A stretch of 64,000 nt of DNA from Clavibacter sp. VKM Ac-2872 (GCF_015351105.1 NZ_JADKRR010000001.1:1779069-1843068), one strand, 5' to 3'. Counted from the stretch's first letter, positions 11,212 to 20,969 are shown. Made by a program: numbers and translations. Notes: generated by a model not told the origin, from the sequence alone.

Positions 11212-13164
11212 ATGGGAATCCTCGAGACGATCACGGGACCCCGGGACCTCGACCGGCTGAGCCGCGAGCAGATGCTCGAGCTCGCCGCCGAGATCCGGCA
11301 GTTCCTCGTCGCGGAGGTCTCCAAGACGGGCGGTCACCTGGGGCCGAACCTCGGCGTCGTCGAGACGACGCTCGCCATCCACCGGGTCTTCGACTCGCCG
11401 CGGGACCCCATCGTCTTCGACACCGGCCACCAGTCGTACGTCCACAAGCTGCTCACGGGTCGGCAGGACTTCTCCCGGCTCCGCGAGTCCGGCGGCCTCG
11501 CCGGGTACCCGCAGCGCTCCGAGTCCGAGCACGACATCGTCGAGAGCTCGCACGCGTCGAGCTCGTTGAGCTGGGCCGACGGCATCTCGCGGGCGTTCGG
11601 GATCACGGGCCAGACCGACCGGCACGTGGTCGCGGTGGTGGGCGACGGCGCCCTCACGGGCGGCATGACGTGGGAGGCCCTCAACAACATCTCCGACGAC
11701 AACACGCGGAAGCTGATCATCGTCGTCAACGACAACGGCCGCTCCTACGCGCCGACCATCGGGGGCATGGCGCGGTTCCTCAACACCGTGCGCACCCGAC
11801 GCACGTACCGCGGGCTGTACGAGACGAGCCAGCGCGTGTTCGGCGTCTTCGGCGCACCGGGGGACAGCCTGTACCGCGGCCTCCGCGGCGGGCTGCACGG
11901 GTTCCTCACCCGCGTCACCGACAACGAGGCGCTGTACTCCAACCTCGACATCAAGTACCTCGGGCCCATCGACGGACACGACCAGCAGGCGATGGAGGAG
12001 GCGCTCCAGCAGGCGCGCGACTACGGCGCGCCGGTCATCGTGCACGCCATCACCGAGAAGGGCCGCGGCTACGAGCCCGCCCGCCGGGACGTGGCCGACC
12101 AGTTCCACGCGGTGGGACAGATCGACCCCGAGACCGGCGAGCCCATCGACCCGTCGCAGGCCGTGAGCTGGACGAGCGTGTTCGCGGACGAGATCCTGGC
12201 CCTCGCGGACGAGGACCCCCGCATCGTCGGCATCACCGCCGCGATGCTCCGTCCGGTCGGCCTGCACAAGTTCGCCGAGAAGCACCCGGAGCGCGTGCAC
12301 GACGTGGGCATCGCGGAGCAGCACGCCGTGACGAGCGCGGCGGGACTCGCGTACGGCGGCCTGCACCCCGTCGTCGCGCTCTACGCCACCTTCGTCAACC
12401 GGGCCTTCGACCAGGTGCTCATGGACGTGGCGCTGCACGGCGCGGGCGTGACGTTCGTGCTCGACCGCGCGGGCGTCACCGGCCCCGACGGGCCGAGCCA
12501 CCACGGCATGTGGGACCTGGCGCTGCTGCAGATCGTGCCCCACATCCGCCTGAGCGCCCCGCGTGACGCCACCCGGCTCCGCGAGGAGCTGGGGGAGGCC
12601 GTCAGGATCGACGACGGCCCCACGGTCGTGCGCTTCTCCAAGGGCAACGTCGGGGACGAGCTCGAGGCGCTGCGACGCCTCGACGACGGCGTCGACGTGC
12701 TGCACGAGTCGGCATCGCAGGACGTGCTCATCGTGACGGTCGGGCCCATGGCAGCCATGGGCATCGAGGTCGCCGAGCGGCTGGCGGCGCAGGGCATCGG
12801 CGCGACCGTCGTGGATCCCCGGTGGGTCGTGCCCGTGCCGCGCAGCGTCGTGGAGCTGGGGGCGGCCCACCGCCTCGTCGTGACGATCGAGGACGGCGTC
12901 GTGGTCGGCGGCATCGGGACGCGCATCCGCCAGGACCTCCGCGAGGCGGGCATCGACACGGGCGTGACGGAGCTGGGCCTCCCGGACGAGTTCCTCGACC
13001 ACGGCACGCGTTCGGAGATCCTCGAGCGCGTCGGCCTCACCCCGCAGCACATCGCGCGCGACGTCGTCGGCCAGGTGCTCGGGAGCCGGGTGCCCTCGGC
13101 GCGGCCGCTGCCGGAGGACGAGGAGCGCGTGTCGATCCGCGCGGAGGACGACGAGCAGGCCTGA
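11212..13164 (+). CDS. dxs: 1-deoxy-D-xylulose-5-phosphate synthase
   Basis: 650 residues. Joins pyruvate and glyceraldehyde-3-phosphate with thiamine diphosphate, the first step of the MEP isoprenoid pathway. Visible features: GHLGPNLGVVE and DTGHQSYVHKLLTGR near the N-terminus, the thiamine-binding GDGALTGGMTWEALNN (about residues 144-159), LDIKYLGPIDGHD, and in the pyrimidine domain HDVGIAEQHAVTSAAGLA with the conserved Glu-Gln-His. The C-terminal domain contains VDPRWVVPVP. Full length, with no breaks. Weak ribosome-binding site (GGAAGG about 12 nt before ATG). Confidence 0.95.
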   Translation: MGILETITGPRDLDRLSREQMLELAAEIRQFLVAEVSKTGGHLGPNLGVVETTLAIHRVFDSPRDPIVFDTGHQSYVHKLLTGRQDFSRLRESGGLAGYPQRSESEHDIVESSHASSSLSWADGISRAFGITGQTDRHVVAVVGDGALTGGMTWEALNNISDDNTRKLIIVVNDNGRSYAPTIGGMARFLNTVRTRRTYRGLYETSQRVFGVFGAPGDSLYRGLRGGLHGFLTRVTDNEALYSNLDIKYLGPIDGHDQQAMEEALQQARDYGAPVIVHAITEKGRGYEPARRDVADQFHAVGQIDPETGEPIDPSQAVSWTSVFADEILALADEDPRIVGITAAMLRPVGLHKFAEKHPERVHDVGIAEQHAVTSAAGLAYGGLHPVVALYATFVNRAFDQVLMDVALHGAGVTFVLDRAGVTGPDGPSHHGMWDLALLQIVPHIRLSAPRDATRLREELGEAVRIDDGPTVVRFSKGNVGDELEALRRLDDGVDVLHESASQDVLIVTVGPMAAMGIEVAERLAAQGIGATVVDPRWVVPVPRSVVELGAAHRLVVTIEDGVVVGGIGTRIRQDLREAGIDTGVTELGLPDEFLDHGTRSEILERVGLTPQHIARDVVGQVLGSRVPSARPLPEDEERVSIRAEDDEQA

Positions 13165-13180
13165 TCGCCCGTCGCACGCG

Positions 13181-13213
13181 AGGAGGGCCCGGCCGATGCG
13201 GCCGGGCCCTCCT
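13181..13213. terminator. Bidirectional terminator dxs / beta-oxidation genes
   Basis: AGGAGGGCCCGGCC (13181-13194) pairs with GGCCGGGCCCTCCT (13200-13213), a 14-bp perfect stem with a 5-nt loop. It lies between the convergent stop codons of dxs and the fad gene, so it can end both transcripts. Confidence 0.82.
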
Positions 13214-13228
13214 GGCGTGCCGGTGGCG

Positions 13229-15358
13229 CTACGCCACGCCGCGGATCGGCGGGTGGTGGAACGTGTCGCCGAACGCCCGGTCGCTCGCCCCGACGCGGTC
13301 GAGGTAGGGCGTGAGCCCGCCCATCTGGAACGGGTAGCCGGCACCGAGGATGAGGCACAGGTCGATGTCCTCCGCCGCGTGCACGACGTCGTCCTCGAGC
13401 ATGCGGTGCACCTCGTCGGCGAGCCCCGTCTCCACGCGCTCGCGGATCTGCTCGGCCGTCATCGGCTCCGTGCCGCCCTTCACGATCCGCACGGCCTCCT
13501 TGTCGAAGCCCGTGGGACGGCCCTTGGCGTCACGCGCGAAGATGCGCCCCAGCTCGGCGAGCCGGTGCAGGTTCGGGCTCTCGAAGAACCGGTCGGGGAA
13601 CGCGGCGTGATGCGTGTCGAGCACGTGCGCGCCGACCTTGAGGCCCACCAGCTCGAGCAGCTCGAACGGCGTCATCGGCAGGCCGAACGGCGCGAGCGAC
13701 CGGTCGACGACCTCGAAGGGCGTGCCCGTGTCCACCGCGTGCATGGCCTCGCCGAGGACCTTCGCGAGGATCCGGTTGACCACGAAGCCGGGGGTGTCCC
13801 TCGTGATGACGGCGTTCTTCCGGAGATCCTTCGCCACCCGCATCGCGGTCGACAGCGTCTCGTCGGTGGTCTGCGGCGTGCGCACGACCTCGATGAGCGG
13901 CATCACGGCGACCGGGTTGAAGAAGTGGAAGCCCACCACGCGCTCCGGGTGCCGCAGCCGCTCGGCGATGCGCTCGACCGAGAGGCTCGACGTGTTCGTG
14001 GCGAGGATGGCGGTCTCGGAGACGTGCTGCTCGATCTCGGCGAACACGGCCTGCTTGACGCCCAGCTCCTCGAACACGGCCTCGATGACCCAGTCCGCGT
14101 CGGCGAAGTCGGCCTTGTCGGTCGTGCCCGTGACGAGCGCGGTGAGCCGGTTGGCCTCGTCGGGGGAGATGCGCCCCTTCTCGGCGAGCTTCCGGATCTC
14201 GCCGTGGATGCCCGCGACCCCTGCGTCGACGCGCGCCTGGTCGAGGTCCGTGATGACCACGGGCACCTGCAGCCGGCGCACGAACAGCAGCGCGAACTGC
14301 GACGCCATGAGCCCGGCGCCGACGACGCCGACCTTGGTGACGGGGCGGGCCAGGGACTTGTCCGGTGCTCCCGCCGGTCGCTTCGCGCGCTTCTGCACCA
14401 GGTCGAACGCGTAGATGCTGGCGCGGAGCTGGTCGCCCGAGATCAGGTCCGCGAGGGCCTCGTCCTCGGCGGCGAAGCCCTCCTCGCGCGTCGTGTCGCG
14501 TGCGGCCTTCAGCAGGTCGAGCGCGCGGTACGGCGAGTGGGCGACCGTGCCGATCCGCTGCTCGAGCGATTTGCGGGCGATGCCGATGGCGATGTCCCAC
14601 TTGAGCGTGCGCTCGAGGCGCCCCGGGGCGTTCGGGCGCTTCACCTGGATCGCGCCGGAGATGACGCCGTCGGCCCAACGGATCGACTGCTCGAGGAACG
14701 AGGCGGAGGGGAAGGACGCGTCGGCGATGCCGAGCTCCATCACGTCCGCGGCCTTCAGCGTGCGGTTGTTCTTGAGCGGGTTCTCGATGATCACCTTGAG
14801 CGCGTTCTCGATGCCGATGAGGTTCGGCAGCAGCCACGCGCCGCCCCAACCGGGGATGATGCCGAGGAACACCTCGGGCAGCGCGACGGCGGGCACGGAC
14901 TCGTCCACCGTGCGGTAGTCGGAGTTCAGGCCGATCTCGAGCCCGCCGCCGAGCGCGAGCCCGTTGACGAACGTGAACGACGGCACGCCGAGACGGTGCA
15001 GCCGGCCGAGGGTGTCGTGCCCGAGCTGCGCCATCTGCCTGCCGACCTCGCGGCTGGGGATCTCGCCGACCTTGCTGAGGTCCGCACCCGCCGCGAGGAT
15101 GAACGGCTTGCCGGTGATCGCGACGCCGCGGATCTCCCCGGCGGCCGCCCGGGCCGCCAGGCCGTCGAGCGCGTCGGCGAGCTCCAGCAGGGTGGCCGGC
15201 CCGAGCGTGGACGGGCGCGTGTGGTCGCGCCCGTTGTCGAGCGTGACGAGCGCGAGCACGCCGCCCGAGGGCAGCGGCACGTCGCGGACGAACGAGTGCG
15301 TCACGACCTCGTCGGGATCGAGCGCGACGAGCTCCCGGAAGCGGCTGGTGTCGGTCAC
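13229..15358 (-). CDS. fadJ: Fatty-acid oxidation multifunctional enzyme: enoyl-CoA hydratase / 3-hydroxyacyl-CoA dehydrogenase
   Basis: 709 residues. The N-terminal half is a crotonase domain: FILAAGADLSKVGE, NGLALGGGLEIGLN (oxyanion-hole Gly) and PEVFLGIIPGWGG with the catalytic Glu region. From about residue 330 comes the NAD-binding dehydrogenase, GVVGAGLMASQFALLF, then ATNTSSLSVERIA, VVGFHFFNPVAVMPLIEVV (catalytic His) and a C-terminal domain TRDTPGFVVNRIL. Together they hydrate 2-enoyl-CoA and oxidise 3-hydroxyacyl-CoA. The GTG start at 15358 overlaps the thiolase stop as GTGA, so the two form one beta-oxidation operon. FadB-type naming is equally possible. Confidence 0.92.
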   Translation of the reverse strand: MTDTSRFRELVALDPDEVVTHSFVRDVPLPSGGVLALVTLDNGRDHTRPSTLGPATLLELADALDGLAARAAAGEIRGVAITGKPFILAAGADLSKVGEIPSREVGRQMAQLGHDTLGRLHRLGVPSFTFVNGLALGGGLEIGLNSDYRTVDESVPAVALPEVFLGIIPGWGGAWLLPNLIGIENALKVIIENPLKNNRTLKAADVMELGIADASFPSASFLEQSIRWADGVISGAIQVKRPNAPGRLERTLKWDIAIGIARKSLEQRIGTVAHSPYRALDLLKAARDTTREEGFAAEDEALADLISGDQLRASIYAFDLVQKRAKRPAGAPDKSLARPVTKVGVVGAGLMASQFALLFVRRLQVPVVITDLDQARVDAGVAGIHGEIRKLAEKGRISPDEANRLTALVTGTTDKADFADADWVIEAVFEELGVKQAVFAEIEQHVSETAILATNTSSLSVERIAERLRHPERVVGFHFFNPVAVMPLIEVVRTPQTTDETLSTAMRVAKDLRKNAVITRDTPGFVVNRILAKVLGEAMHAVDTGTPFEVVDRSLAPFGLPMTPFELLELVGLKVGAHVLDTHHAAFPDRFFESPNLHRLAELGRIFARDAKGRPTGFDKEAVRIVKGGTEPMTAEQIRERVETGLADEVHRMLEDDVVHAAEDIDLCLILGAGYPFQMGGLTPYLDRVGASDRAFGDTFHHPPIRGVA

Positions 15359-16563
15359 TTGTTCCTCTTCCTCTTGCCGGTGAAGTGCGGGTTCTCCCAG
15401 ATGACGCTGCCGCCCTGGCCGAGGCCGACGCACATCGCCGTGAGGCCGTAGCGGACCTCGGGGTGCTGCTCGAACTGGCGCGCGAGCTGGTTCATCAGCC
15501 GGACGCCGCTGGACGCGAGCGGGTGGCCGACGGCGATGGCGCCGCCGTACTCGTTGACGCGCGGGTCGTCGTCGTCGATCCCGAAGTGGTCGAGGAGGCT
15601 GAGCACCTGGATCGCGAACGCCTCGTTGAGCTCGAAGAGCCCGATGTCGTCGATCGTGAGCCCGGCCTTCCGGAGCGCCTTCTCGGTGCTCGGCACGGGT
15701 CCGATGCCCATGATCTCCGGCTCGATGCCCGCGAACGCGAACGACACCAGGGTCATCTTCGGCGCGAGGCCGAGCTCCTTCACGGCGTCGCCGCTCGCGA
15801 GGAGGGCGGCCGTGGCGCCGTCGTTGAGGCCCGAGGAGTTGCCGGCCGTGACGCGGCCGTGCGGGCGGAACGGGGTGCGGAGCCCGGCGAGGCCCTCCAG
15901 CGTGGTCTCCGGGCGCATGGCCTCGTCGCGCGTCGCGAGGCCCCAGCCCTGGTCGGACCGGGTCGCGACGGGCACGAGGTCCGGTTGGATGTCGCCGTTC
16001 GCGTACGCGAGGGCGGTCTTCTGCTGGCTCGCCAGCGAGTAGCGGTCGGCGCGCTCGCGGGTGAGCGCCGGGAACCGGTCGTGGATGCGCTCGGCCGTGT
16101 TGCCCATGTTCAGGGCGTCCTGGCTCACGAGGCGCTCGGCCAGGAAGCGGGGGTTCGGGTCCGCGTCGAAGCCCATCGGGTGGCGACCCATGTGCTCGAC
16201 GCCGCCCGCGATCGCGAGGTCGTAGGCGCCGAACGCGATCCCGCCCGCGGTGGCGGTGACGCTCGTCATGGCGCCCGCGCACATCCGGTCGATGGCGAAG
16301 CCCGGCACGGACCGGGGGAGCCCGGCCAGCAGCGCCGCCGTGCGACCGAGCGTGAGGCCCTGGTCGCCCGTCTGCGTCGTGGCCGCGATGGCGACCTCGT
16401 CGATGCGGTCCTTCGGCACCTGCGGATTCCGCTCGAGCAACCCGATCATGGCCTTGACCACCAGGTCGTCGGCGCGGGTCCGCCAGTACATGCCCTTCTC
16501 ACCCGCTCGTCCGAACGGGGTGCGGACCCCGTCCACGAAATGGACTTCGGCTCTCTCGACCAC
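15355..16563 (-). CDS. fadA: Acetyl-CoA C-acyltransferase (thiolase)
   Basis: 402 residues. Cleaves 3-ketoacyl-CoA to acetyl-CoA and a shortened acyl-CoA. The acyl-accepting Cys95 sits in DRMCAGAMTSVTA; the C-terminal catalytic residues are in VGHPLASSGVRLM (His) and AMCVGLGQGGSVIW (Cys). NEAFAIQVL is the thiolase signature. The start is GTG at 16563, 6 nt after a strong GAGGAGG site. First gene of the fadA-fadJ operon. The C-terminus ends in a basic KRKRNK tail. Confidence 0.94.
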   Translation of the reverse strand: MVERAEVHFVDGVRTPFGRAGEKGMYWRTRADDLVVKAMIGLLERNPQVPKDRIDEVAIAATTQTGDQGLTLGRTAALLAGLPRSVPGFAIDRMCAGAMTSVTATAGGIAFGAYDLAIAGGVEHMGRHPMGFDADPNPRFLAERLVSQDALNMGNTAERIHDRFPALTRERADRYSLASQQKTALAYANGDIQPDLVPVATRSDQGWGLATRDEAMRPETTLEGLAGLRTPFRPHGRVTAGNSSGLNDGATAALLASGDAVKELGLAPKMTLVSFAFAGIEPEIMGIGPVPSTEKALRKAGLTIDDIGLFELNEAFAIQVLSLLDHFGIDDDDPRVNEYGGAIAVGHPLASSGVRLMNQLARQFEQHPEVRYGLTAMCVGLGQGGSVIWENPHFTGKRKRNK

Positions 16564-16590
16564 TGACGCCTCCTCGCATCGATTTCCCCC

Positions 16591-16620
16591 ACCCTAGGAA
16601 GAAGCCGGACGGGCGCCGAA
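16591..16620 (-). promoter_or_regulatory. Promoter of the fadA-fadJ operon
   Basis: On the minus strand TTCGGC (16620-16615) and TAGGGT (16596-16591) are 18 bp apart. Transcription would start about 20 nt before the fadA GTG, leaving room for the GAGGAGG ribosome-binding site. Confidence 0.4.
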
Positions 16621-16634
16621 TCCGTTGACTGTTC

Positions 16635-18134
16635 CTACGAGGCCCCGTCGTCGGTCGCGTCGTCGGCTTGGCCAGCATCCACAAAGGCCGCCGCCACCGG
16701 CGCGGCCGTCGCCTCGATCTGCCAGGGCCGGGCGCCCCATGACGCCAGGGCCTCCGCGACCGCATCCGGCGCGAGGTCGGCGGGCGGCGTCCAGGCGACG
16801 CGACGCAGCACCTCGGGGGTGAGCAGGTTCTCCTGCGGCACGCCCATCCCGGTCGCGACCTCCTGCACGGCCACGCGGGCGCGCTTGAGGCGGCGATCGG
16901 CGGCGGGGTCCTTGTCGGCCCAGGCCTTGGGCGGCGGCATGGTCTCACCCGTGCCGCGGAGCTGCGGGAACTCGGTCGCGGCGAGGCCCCGTTCGACGGC
17001 GGCCCACCAGCGGTCGATCTCGCTGCGGCTCGCTCGGCCGGAGAACTCGCGCACGGCGGCCAGGTCCCGCTTGGTCTGCGGCAGGACGCGCGCCACCGCG
17101 ACGAGGGATCCGTCGGGCACGAGGCGTCCGGGGCTCGTGTCGACCTCGCGCGCGTACGCGTCGCGCGCCTCCCACAGCTCCTTCGCGACCGCGAGGTTGC
17201 GCCCACCGCGCACCCCGTGCAGGCCGCTGAGCCGGCGCCACGGCTCGACCCGGGCGGGCTTCGCCTCCTTGGCGATCGTCGCGGCGAACTCCTGCTCGGC
17301 GATGCTCGTCTTGCCCTGCTCCTCGAGCCGCCGGGCGATCTCGTCGCGCACGTCGACGAGCAGCTCCACGTCGAGCGCGGCGTAGACGAGCCAGGCGCGG
17401 GGGAGCGGGCGGGTCGACCAGTCGGCCGCGGAGTGCTCCTTGGCCAGGTGGATCCCGAGCAGCTCCTCCACGACCGTGCCGAGCCCGACGCGCGGCAGGC
17501 CGAGCAGGCGGGAGGCGAGCTCGGTGTCGAAGATCCGCTGCGGGTCGAGCCCGACCTCGCGGAGGCACGCGAGGTCCTGACTGGCGGCGTGCAGGACCCA
17601 CTCGACGTCGCGGATGACCTCGTCGAGCTCCGAGAAGTCGCCGACCGCGGGCGGGTCGAAGAGGAACGTGCCGGCACCGCGGCGGAACACCTGGATGAGG
17701 TAGGCGCGCTGGCTGTAGCGGAAGCCCGAGGCGCGCTCGGCGTCGACGGCGATGGGCCCCGTGCCCGCGGCGATCGCCGCGACGGCGCGCAGGTACTCCT
17801 CGCGCGTGTCGATCACGGTGAGGTCGCCCGTGGCCGCGGCCTCGCGGAGGGGCGGGCGGGCGGGCGCGTCGGCGGCGACGCGCGGGACGGCGTCCGCGGG
17901 GTCAGCGGGCTCCGATGGCGAGGATGCGGGAGCGGGGTCGGCGGCCCGTGCCGGCTCCGCACGGCGCGTCCGCGTCCGGGTGCGGGCGACGACAGCGTCG
18001 GTCGCGGTGGATCCGGGGACGTCGGAGAACAGGGACGTGCCCATGGCCGGTCGGCTCAGACCGGTCGGGGTCGAGGTCGCAGCGGCGTCGCCGCCGGTCG
18101 CGTCGGGGTCGGGGGTGTCGGACGGGGCGTTCAC
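16635..18134 (-). CDS. rnd: Ribonuclease D-like 3'-5' exonuclease with HRDC domain
   Basis: 499 residues from GTG 18134, which overlaps the DUF3000 stop as GTGA. After a disordered, Ala/Arg-rich N-terminus of about 115 residues comes a DEDD exonuclease domain: AVDAERASGFRYSQ (Asp, Glu), HAASQDLACL (Asp) and YAALDVELLVDVRDEIARRL (Asp). One or two HRDC-type helical domains follow (ARVLPQTKRDLAAVREFSGR). The family trims tRNA and other RNA 3' ends using two metal ions. The frame is open upstream to 18488, but that stretch lies inside DUF3000 and lacks domain character. Confidence 0.9.
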   Translation of the reverse strand: MNAPSDTPDPDATGGDAAATSTPTGLSRPAMGTSLFSDVPGSTATDAVVARTRTRTRRAEPARAADPAPASSPSEPADPADAVPRVAADAPARPPLREAAATGDLTVIDTREEYLRAVAAIAAGTGPIAVDAERASGFRYSQRAYLIQVFRRGAGTFLFDPPAVGDFSELDEVIRDVEWVLHAASQDLACLREVGLDPQRIFDTELASRLLGLPRVGLGTVVEELLGIHLAKEHSAADWSTRPLPRAWLVYAALDVELLVDVRDEIARRLEEQGKTSIAEQEFAATIAKEAKPARVEPWRRLSGLHGVRGGRNLAVAKELWEARDAYAREVDTSPGRLVPDGSLVAVARVLPQTKRDLAAVREFSGRASRSEIDRWWAAVERGLAATEFPQLRGTGETMPPPKAWADKDPAADRRLKRARVAVQEVATGMGVPQENLLTPEVLRRVAWTPPADLAPDAVAEALASWGARPWQIEATAAPVAAAFVDAGQADDATDDGAS

Positions 18135-18727
18135 GTCCGGGTGCGTCGCGCTGATAGCAGTGTCACTCCTTCGCCCGCGGGAGGGAGCCCTGCGAGCATG
18201 CACAGTAGTTCCCCCCAGCCTTCCACATGGGCTGTCACGTCGGCGTCCGCGGGTGTCCACGAGGCGCGCAGCTCGATCTTGGCTCCGCTGCCCTGGCGGG
18301 CGAGCTCGCCGTAGCCGGTCGAGATGATCCGCGTGGCGGTCCCCGACGGCGAGGAGTACCGGGCGCCGCGCGAGGCGAGGCCGTCGACGAGCCAGGACCA
18401 CGCGACGTCGGCGAGGAACGGATCCGTCCCCATGTCGGTCTCCAGCGGCGCCTGCGCGAAGCAGACGACGCGGAAGGCGCCGCCCCATGCCTCCGGCTCC
18501 TCCGGGTCGTGCAGCAGGATGAACCGGCCGGTGCCGAGCTCCGAGTCGACGGCGTGGCCCGAGGGCGAGACGTCGGCGGCGAGCGCCACGGCGTAGGGCG
18601 CCAGGTTGCTCGAGGGCGAGGGGATCTCCGTCAGCACCAGCTCGGATCGCGTGGTCGCGCGCCGTAGCGCGTCCAGCGCCGCGCGGAACTCGGGCGGATC
18701 CTCGGCACTGTCACGGGTGTCTACCAC
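18131..18727 (-). CDS. DUF3000 domain protein
   Basis: 198 residues starting at GTG 18727. Conserved pieces: FRAALDALRRATTRSELVLTEIPSP, APYAVALAADVS, GRFILLHDPEEPEAWGGAFRVV and the Trp-rich ADVAWSWLVDGLASRGA. The family is confined to Actinobacteria and usually precedes an RNase D gene, as here. Function unknown; co-translation with rnd suggests a shared RNA-related or housekeeping role (inference). Confidence 0.85.
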   Translation of the reverse strand: MVDTRDSAEDPPEFRAALDALRRATTRSELVLTEIPSPSSNLAPYAVALAADVSPSGHAVDSELGTGRFILLHDPEEPEAWGGAFRVVCFAQAPLETDMGTDPFLADVAWSWLVDGLASRGARYSSPSGTATRIISTGYGELARQGSGAKIELRASWTPADADVTAHVEGWGELLCMLAGLPPAGEGVTLLSARRTRT

Positions 18728-18733
18728 GTGGGC

Positions 18734-18739
18734 AGACTA
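18734..18739 (-). promoter_or_regulatory. -10 element of probable leaderless DUF3000-rnd mRNA
   Basis: TAGTCT on the minus strand ends 6 nt (GCCCAC) before the GTG at 18727, the spacing expected when the start codon is the 5' end of the mRNA. No ribosome-binding site is present. Confidence 0.5.
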
Positions 18740-18820
18740 CGTTCCGGCGCGCCCCGGCCCGGGAGCCACGCCGCGACGGGGACACGCGGCACGACCGCCG
18801 ATGGCAGCGCGACCAGGGGA

Positions 18821-19567
18821 TCAGCCCCGCGTCACCCTCCAGCGCGCGTAGGTGCGATGGTCGTCGTCGACGAGCAGCTGGTCGATCCGCATCGCCGCGT
18901 GGACGCCGGATCCCGATGGCACGAGCGGCGTCAGCGGCGTCACGAGCTCGGGCGACGTGGTCAGGCAGAGCTCGTCGACGCGACCCGCCGCGAGGAGGGA
19001 CGCGGCGAGCGCGGGCCCGCCCTCGCACACCACGTGGGTCATGCCGCGTCCGCGGAGCGCGTCGACGACGTCGTCGCCCCCCATCCGGCCGTCGGCCGCG
19101 GCGCCCAGCGGCACCGACACGATCTCGGCGGGCACGCCGCCCAGCGTCGCGACGGCGCGGTCACGCGCCTCGGGCGGGCAGAGAACGAGGAGGCGGCCGG
19201 CTCCGGCATCGGGGTCGAACCGGTGCCCCTCCAGGTCGCCCGAGGAGGTCGCGACGGCCAGGGGGGTCCGGCGGGGGAGGACGTAGCGCTCGGCGCGCAC
19301 CGTGCCCGCGCCCACGAGGACGACGTCGGCGAGCTCGCGGATGACCCCGAGGATCCGCCGGTCGACCACGCTCGAGAGGCTGTCGGATGTGCCGTCCGCG
19401 CCGACGACACTGCCGTCGACGGACGCCACGAAGTTGAGGCGCACGTGGTCGGCGGATCCCGGGCGGTAGAGGTCCTCGAGCCACTCCCTGGTGCCGTCCT
19501 CGTCCAGCCCGCGCGCGTGCGCCGCGTCGCCCGGCCCCGGGACGGGCAGGACGCGGGTGATCCTCAC
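18821..19567 (-). CDS. Pyrimidine reductase family protein (RibD C-terminal/DHFR-like)
   Basis: 248 residues from GTG 19567, overlapping the sufE stop as GTGA. The RibD-C/DHFR-like fold shows RLNFVASVDGSVVGADGTSDSLSS near residue 40, RELADVVLVGAGTVRAERY, and the NADPH-site MTHVVCEGGPALAASLLAAGRVDELCLT. RibD-type reductases reduce aminopyrimidine intermediates of riboflavin with NADPH. No other riboflavin genes lie nearby, so the true substrate is uncertain. Last gene of a three-gene operon with a sulfurtransferase and SufE. Confidence 0.85.
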   Translation of the reverse strand: MRITRVLPVPGPGDAAHARGLDEDGTREWLEDLYRPGSADHVRLNFVASVDGSVVGADGTSDSLSSVVDRRILGVIRELADVVLVGAGTVRAERYVLPRRTPLAVATSSGDLEGHRFDPDAGAGRLLVLCPPEARDRAVATLGGVPAEIVSVPLGAAADGRMGGDDVVDALRGRGMTHVVCEGGPALAASLLAAGRVDELCLTTSPELVTPLTPLVPSGSGVHAAMRIDQLLVDDDHRTYARWRVTRG

Positions 19568-20004
19568 CCGGCGAGCCGCTCGCGCACCTGGCGCTTGACC
19601 CGCCCCAGCATCGCGGTCATGCCGCGCATGCGCAGCGGCGACACGGCCGCGTCGAGTCCGATGGTCGACGGGTAGTCGTCGGGCACCGCGAGCACCTCGT
19701 CGGCCGGGAGCCCGTCGAGCCCCTGGGCGAGGATCGACGCGAACCCGCGGCTCGTCGGCGCCTCGGCCGGCGCCTGGGCGTGCACGTGCACGTCGCCGTC
19801 GACGACCTCCACGAACATGAACACCGGCGACTGGCACTCCTCGACGCGCTCGAGCAGGTCGGGGTGCTCGGCGTACCGCGCGGGCAGCTCGGGCAGCTCG
19901 TTGCTGAAGTCGAGGAGGAGCAGCAGACGGTCGCGCTGCTCGAGGGCGAGGAAGTCGTCGCGGATCTCGGCGAGCGCCGCAGGCAGCTCGGGGGATGCGG
20001 TCAT
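19564..20004 (-). CDS. sufE: SufE-family sulfur acceptor protein
   Basis: 146 residues. SufE accepts persulfide sulfur from a cysteine desulfurase for Fe-S assembly. The active Cys57 is in [15 protein letters not shown]; the C-terminal [11 protein letters not shown] is basic. The ATG at 20004 overlaps the upstream sulfurtransferase stop as ATGA. Pairing with a rhodanese-type enzyme suggests the two exchange sulfane sulfur (inference). No sufS or sufBCD genes are in the window. Confidence 0.88.
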   Translation of the reverse strand: MTASPELPAALAEIRDDFLALEQRDRLLLLLDFSNELPELPARYAEHPDLLERVEECQSPVFMFVEVVDGDVHVHAQAPAEAPTSRGFASILAQGLDGLPADEVLAVPDDYPSTIGLDAAVSPLRMRGMTAMLGRVKRQVRERLAG

Positions 20005-20912
20005 CGGGCGGGCAGCTCCCCGGGCTCGGCGCCCTGGACGATGGGGACGCGGACGGCGGAGCCCCACTCGGTCCACGAGCCGTCGTAGTTGCGGACCCCC
20101 TCGAAGCCGAGCAGGTGCGTCAGCACGAACCACGTGTGGCTCGAGCGCTCCCCGATGCGGCAGAGGACCACCACGTCGTCGCCGTCGGCGAGACCCGCGC
20201 CGTCGCGGTACACCGCGTCGAGCTCCGCGCGCGTCTTGAACGACCCGTCCTCGGCCGCGGCCTTGGCCCACGGCACGTTCTGCGACGTGGGGATGTGGCC
20301 GGCGCGGAGCGCGCCCTCCTCGGGGTAGGCGGGCGCGGTGGTGCGCTGGCCCGTGTACTCCTCGGGGCTGCGGACGTCGATGAGGGGGTTGCCGAGGTGC
20401 GCGAGCACGTCGTCCTTGAACGCGCGGATCTCCTCGTCGCGACGCTCGACGACGGGGTACTCGACCGGGGCGACCTCGGGGCGGTCGGTCGTGGTGGGGC
20501 GCCCCTCGGCGATCCACTTGTCGCGGCCCCCGTCCAGCAGGCGCACGTCCTCGTGGCCGAACAGCGTGAAGACCCAGAGGGCGTACGCGGCCCACCAGTT
20601 GCTCTTGTCGCCGTAGATGACGACCGTGCTGTCGCGCGCGATGCCGCGCTCCGACATGAGCTGCGCGAACCGCTCGCCGTCGACGTAGTCGCGCTGCACG
20701 GGGTCGTTGAGGTCGGTGTGCCAGTCGAGCTTCACGGCGCCGGGGATGTGGCCGGTCTCGTAGAGCAGCACGTCCTCGTCGGACTCGACGACCACGAGAC
20801 CCGGCGTCAGCGCGCCGTCGGCGAGGCGCTCCTGGAGCCAGTCGCCGCTCACGAGCCGCTCCGGGTGGGCGTACTCGGCGAACCTGGGGGTGGTGTCCGG
20901 CTCGACGGCCAT
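20001..20912 (-). CDS. Two-domain rhodanese sulfurtransferase
   Basis: 303 residues with tandem rhodanese domains. The first (about 15-140) is inactive-type, with [30 protein letters not shown] and [17 protein letters not shown]. The second carries the catalytic Cys251 in [14 protein letters not shown], the CRxGERSS loop of actinobacterial thiosulfate sulfurtransferases. It transfers sulfur from thiosulfate to an acceptor. ATG 20912 was chosen for the MAVEPD start; GGAGAG lies 5-6 nt upstream. First gene of an operon with sufE and the reductase. Confidence 0.92.
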   Translation of the reverse strand: MAVEPDTTPRFAEYAHPERLVSGDWLQERLADGALTPGLVVVESDEDVLLYETGHIPGAVKLDWHTDLNDPVQRDYVDGERFAQLMSERGIARDSTVVIYGDKSNWWAAYALWVFTLFGHEDVRLLDGGRDKWIAEGRPTTTDRPEVAPVEYPVVERRDEEIRAFKDDVLAHLGNPLIDVRSPEEYTGQRTTAPAYPEEGALRAGHIPTSQNVPWAKAAAEDGSFKTRAELDAVYRDGAGLADGDDVVVLCRIGERSSHTWFVLTHLLGFEGVRNYDGSWTEWGSAVRVPIVQGAEPGELPAR

Positions 20913-20963
20913 GGGGCTCTCCTGATCTCGCGGCCGGTGGGGCCGCGCTGGTGGGACGCGGAT

Positions 20964-20969
20964 TAGTCT
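20964..20969 (+). promoter_or_regulatory. Divergent promoter region sulfurtransferase / zapE
   Basis: GATTAGTCT provides TAGTCT on the plus strand and, overlapping it, TAATCC on the minus strand. It sits in the 146-bp gap between the two divergent genes. No -35 is obvious on either side. Confidence 0.3.
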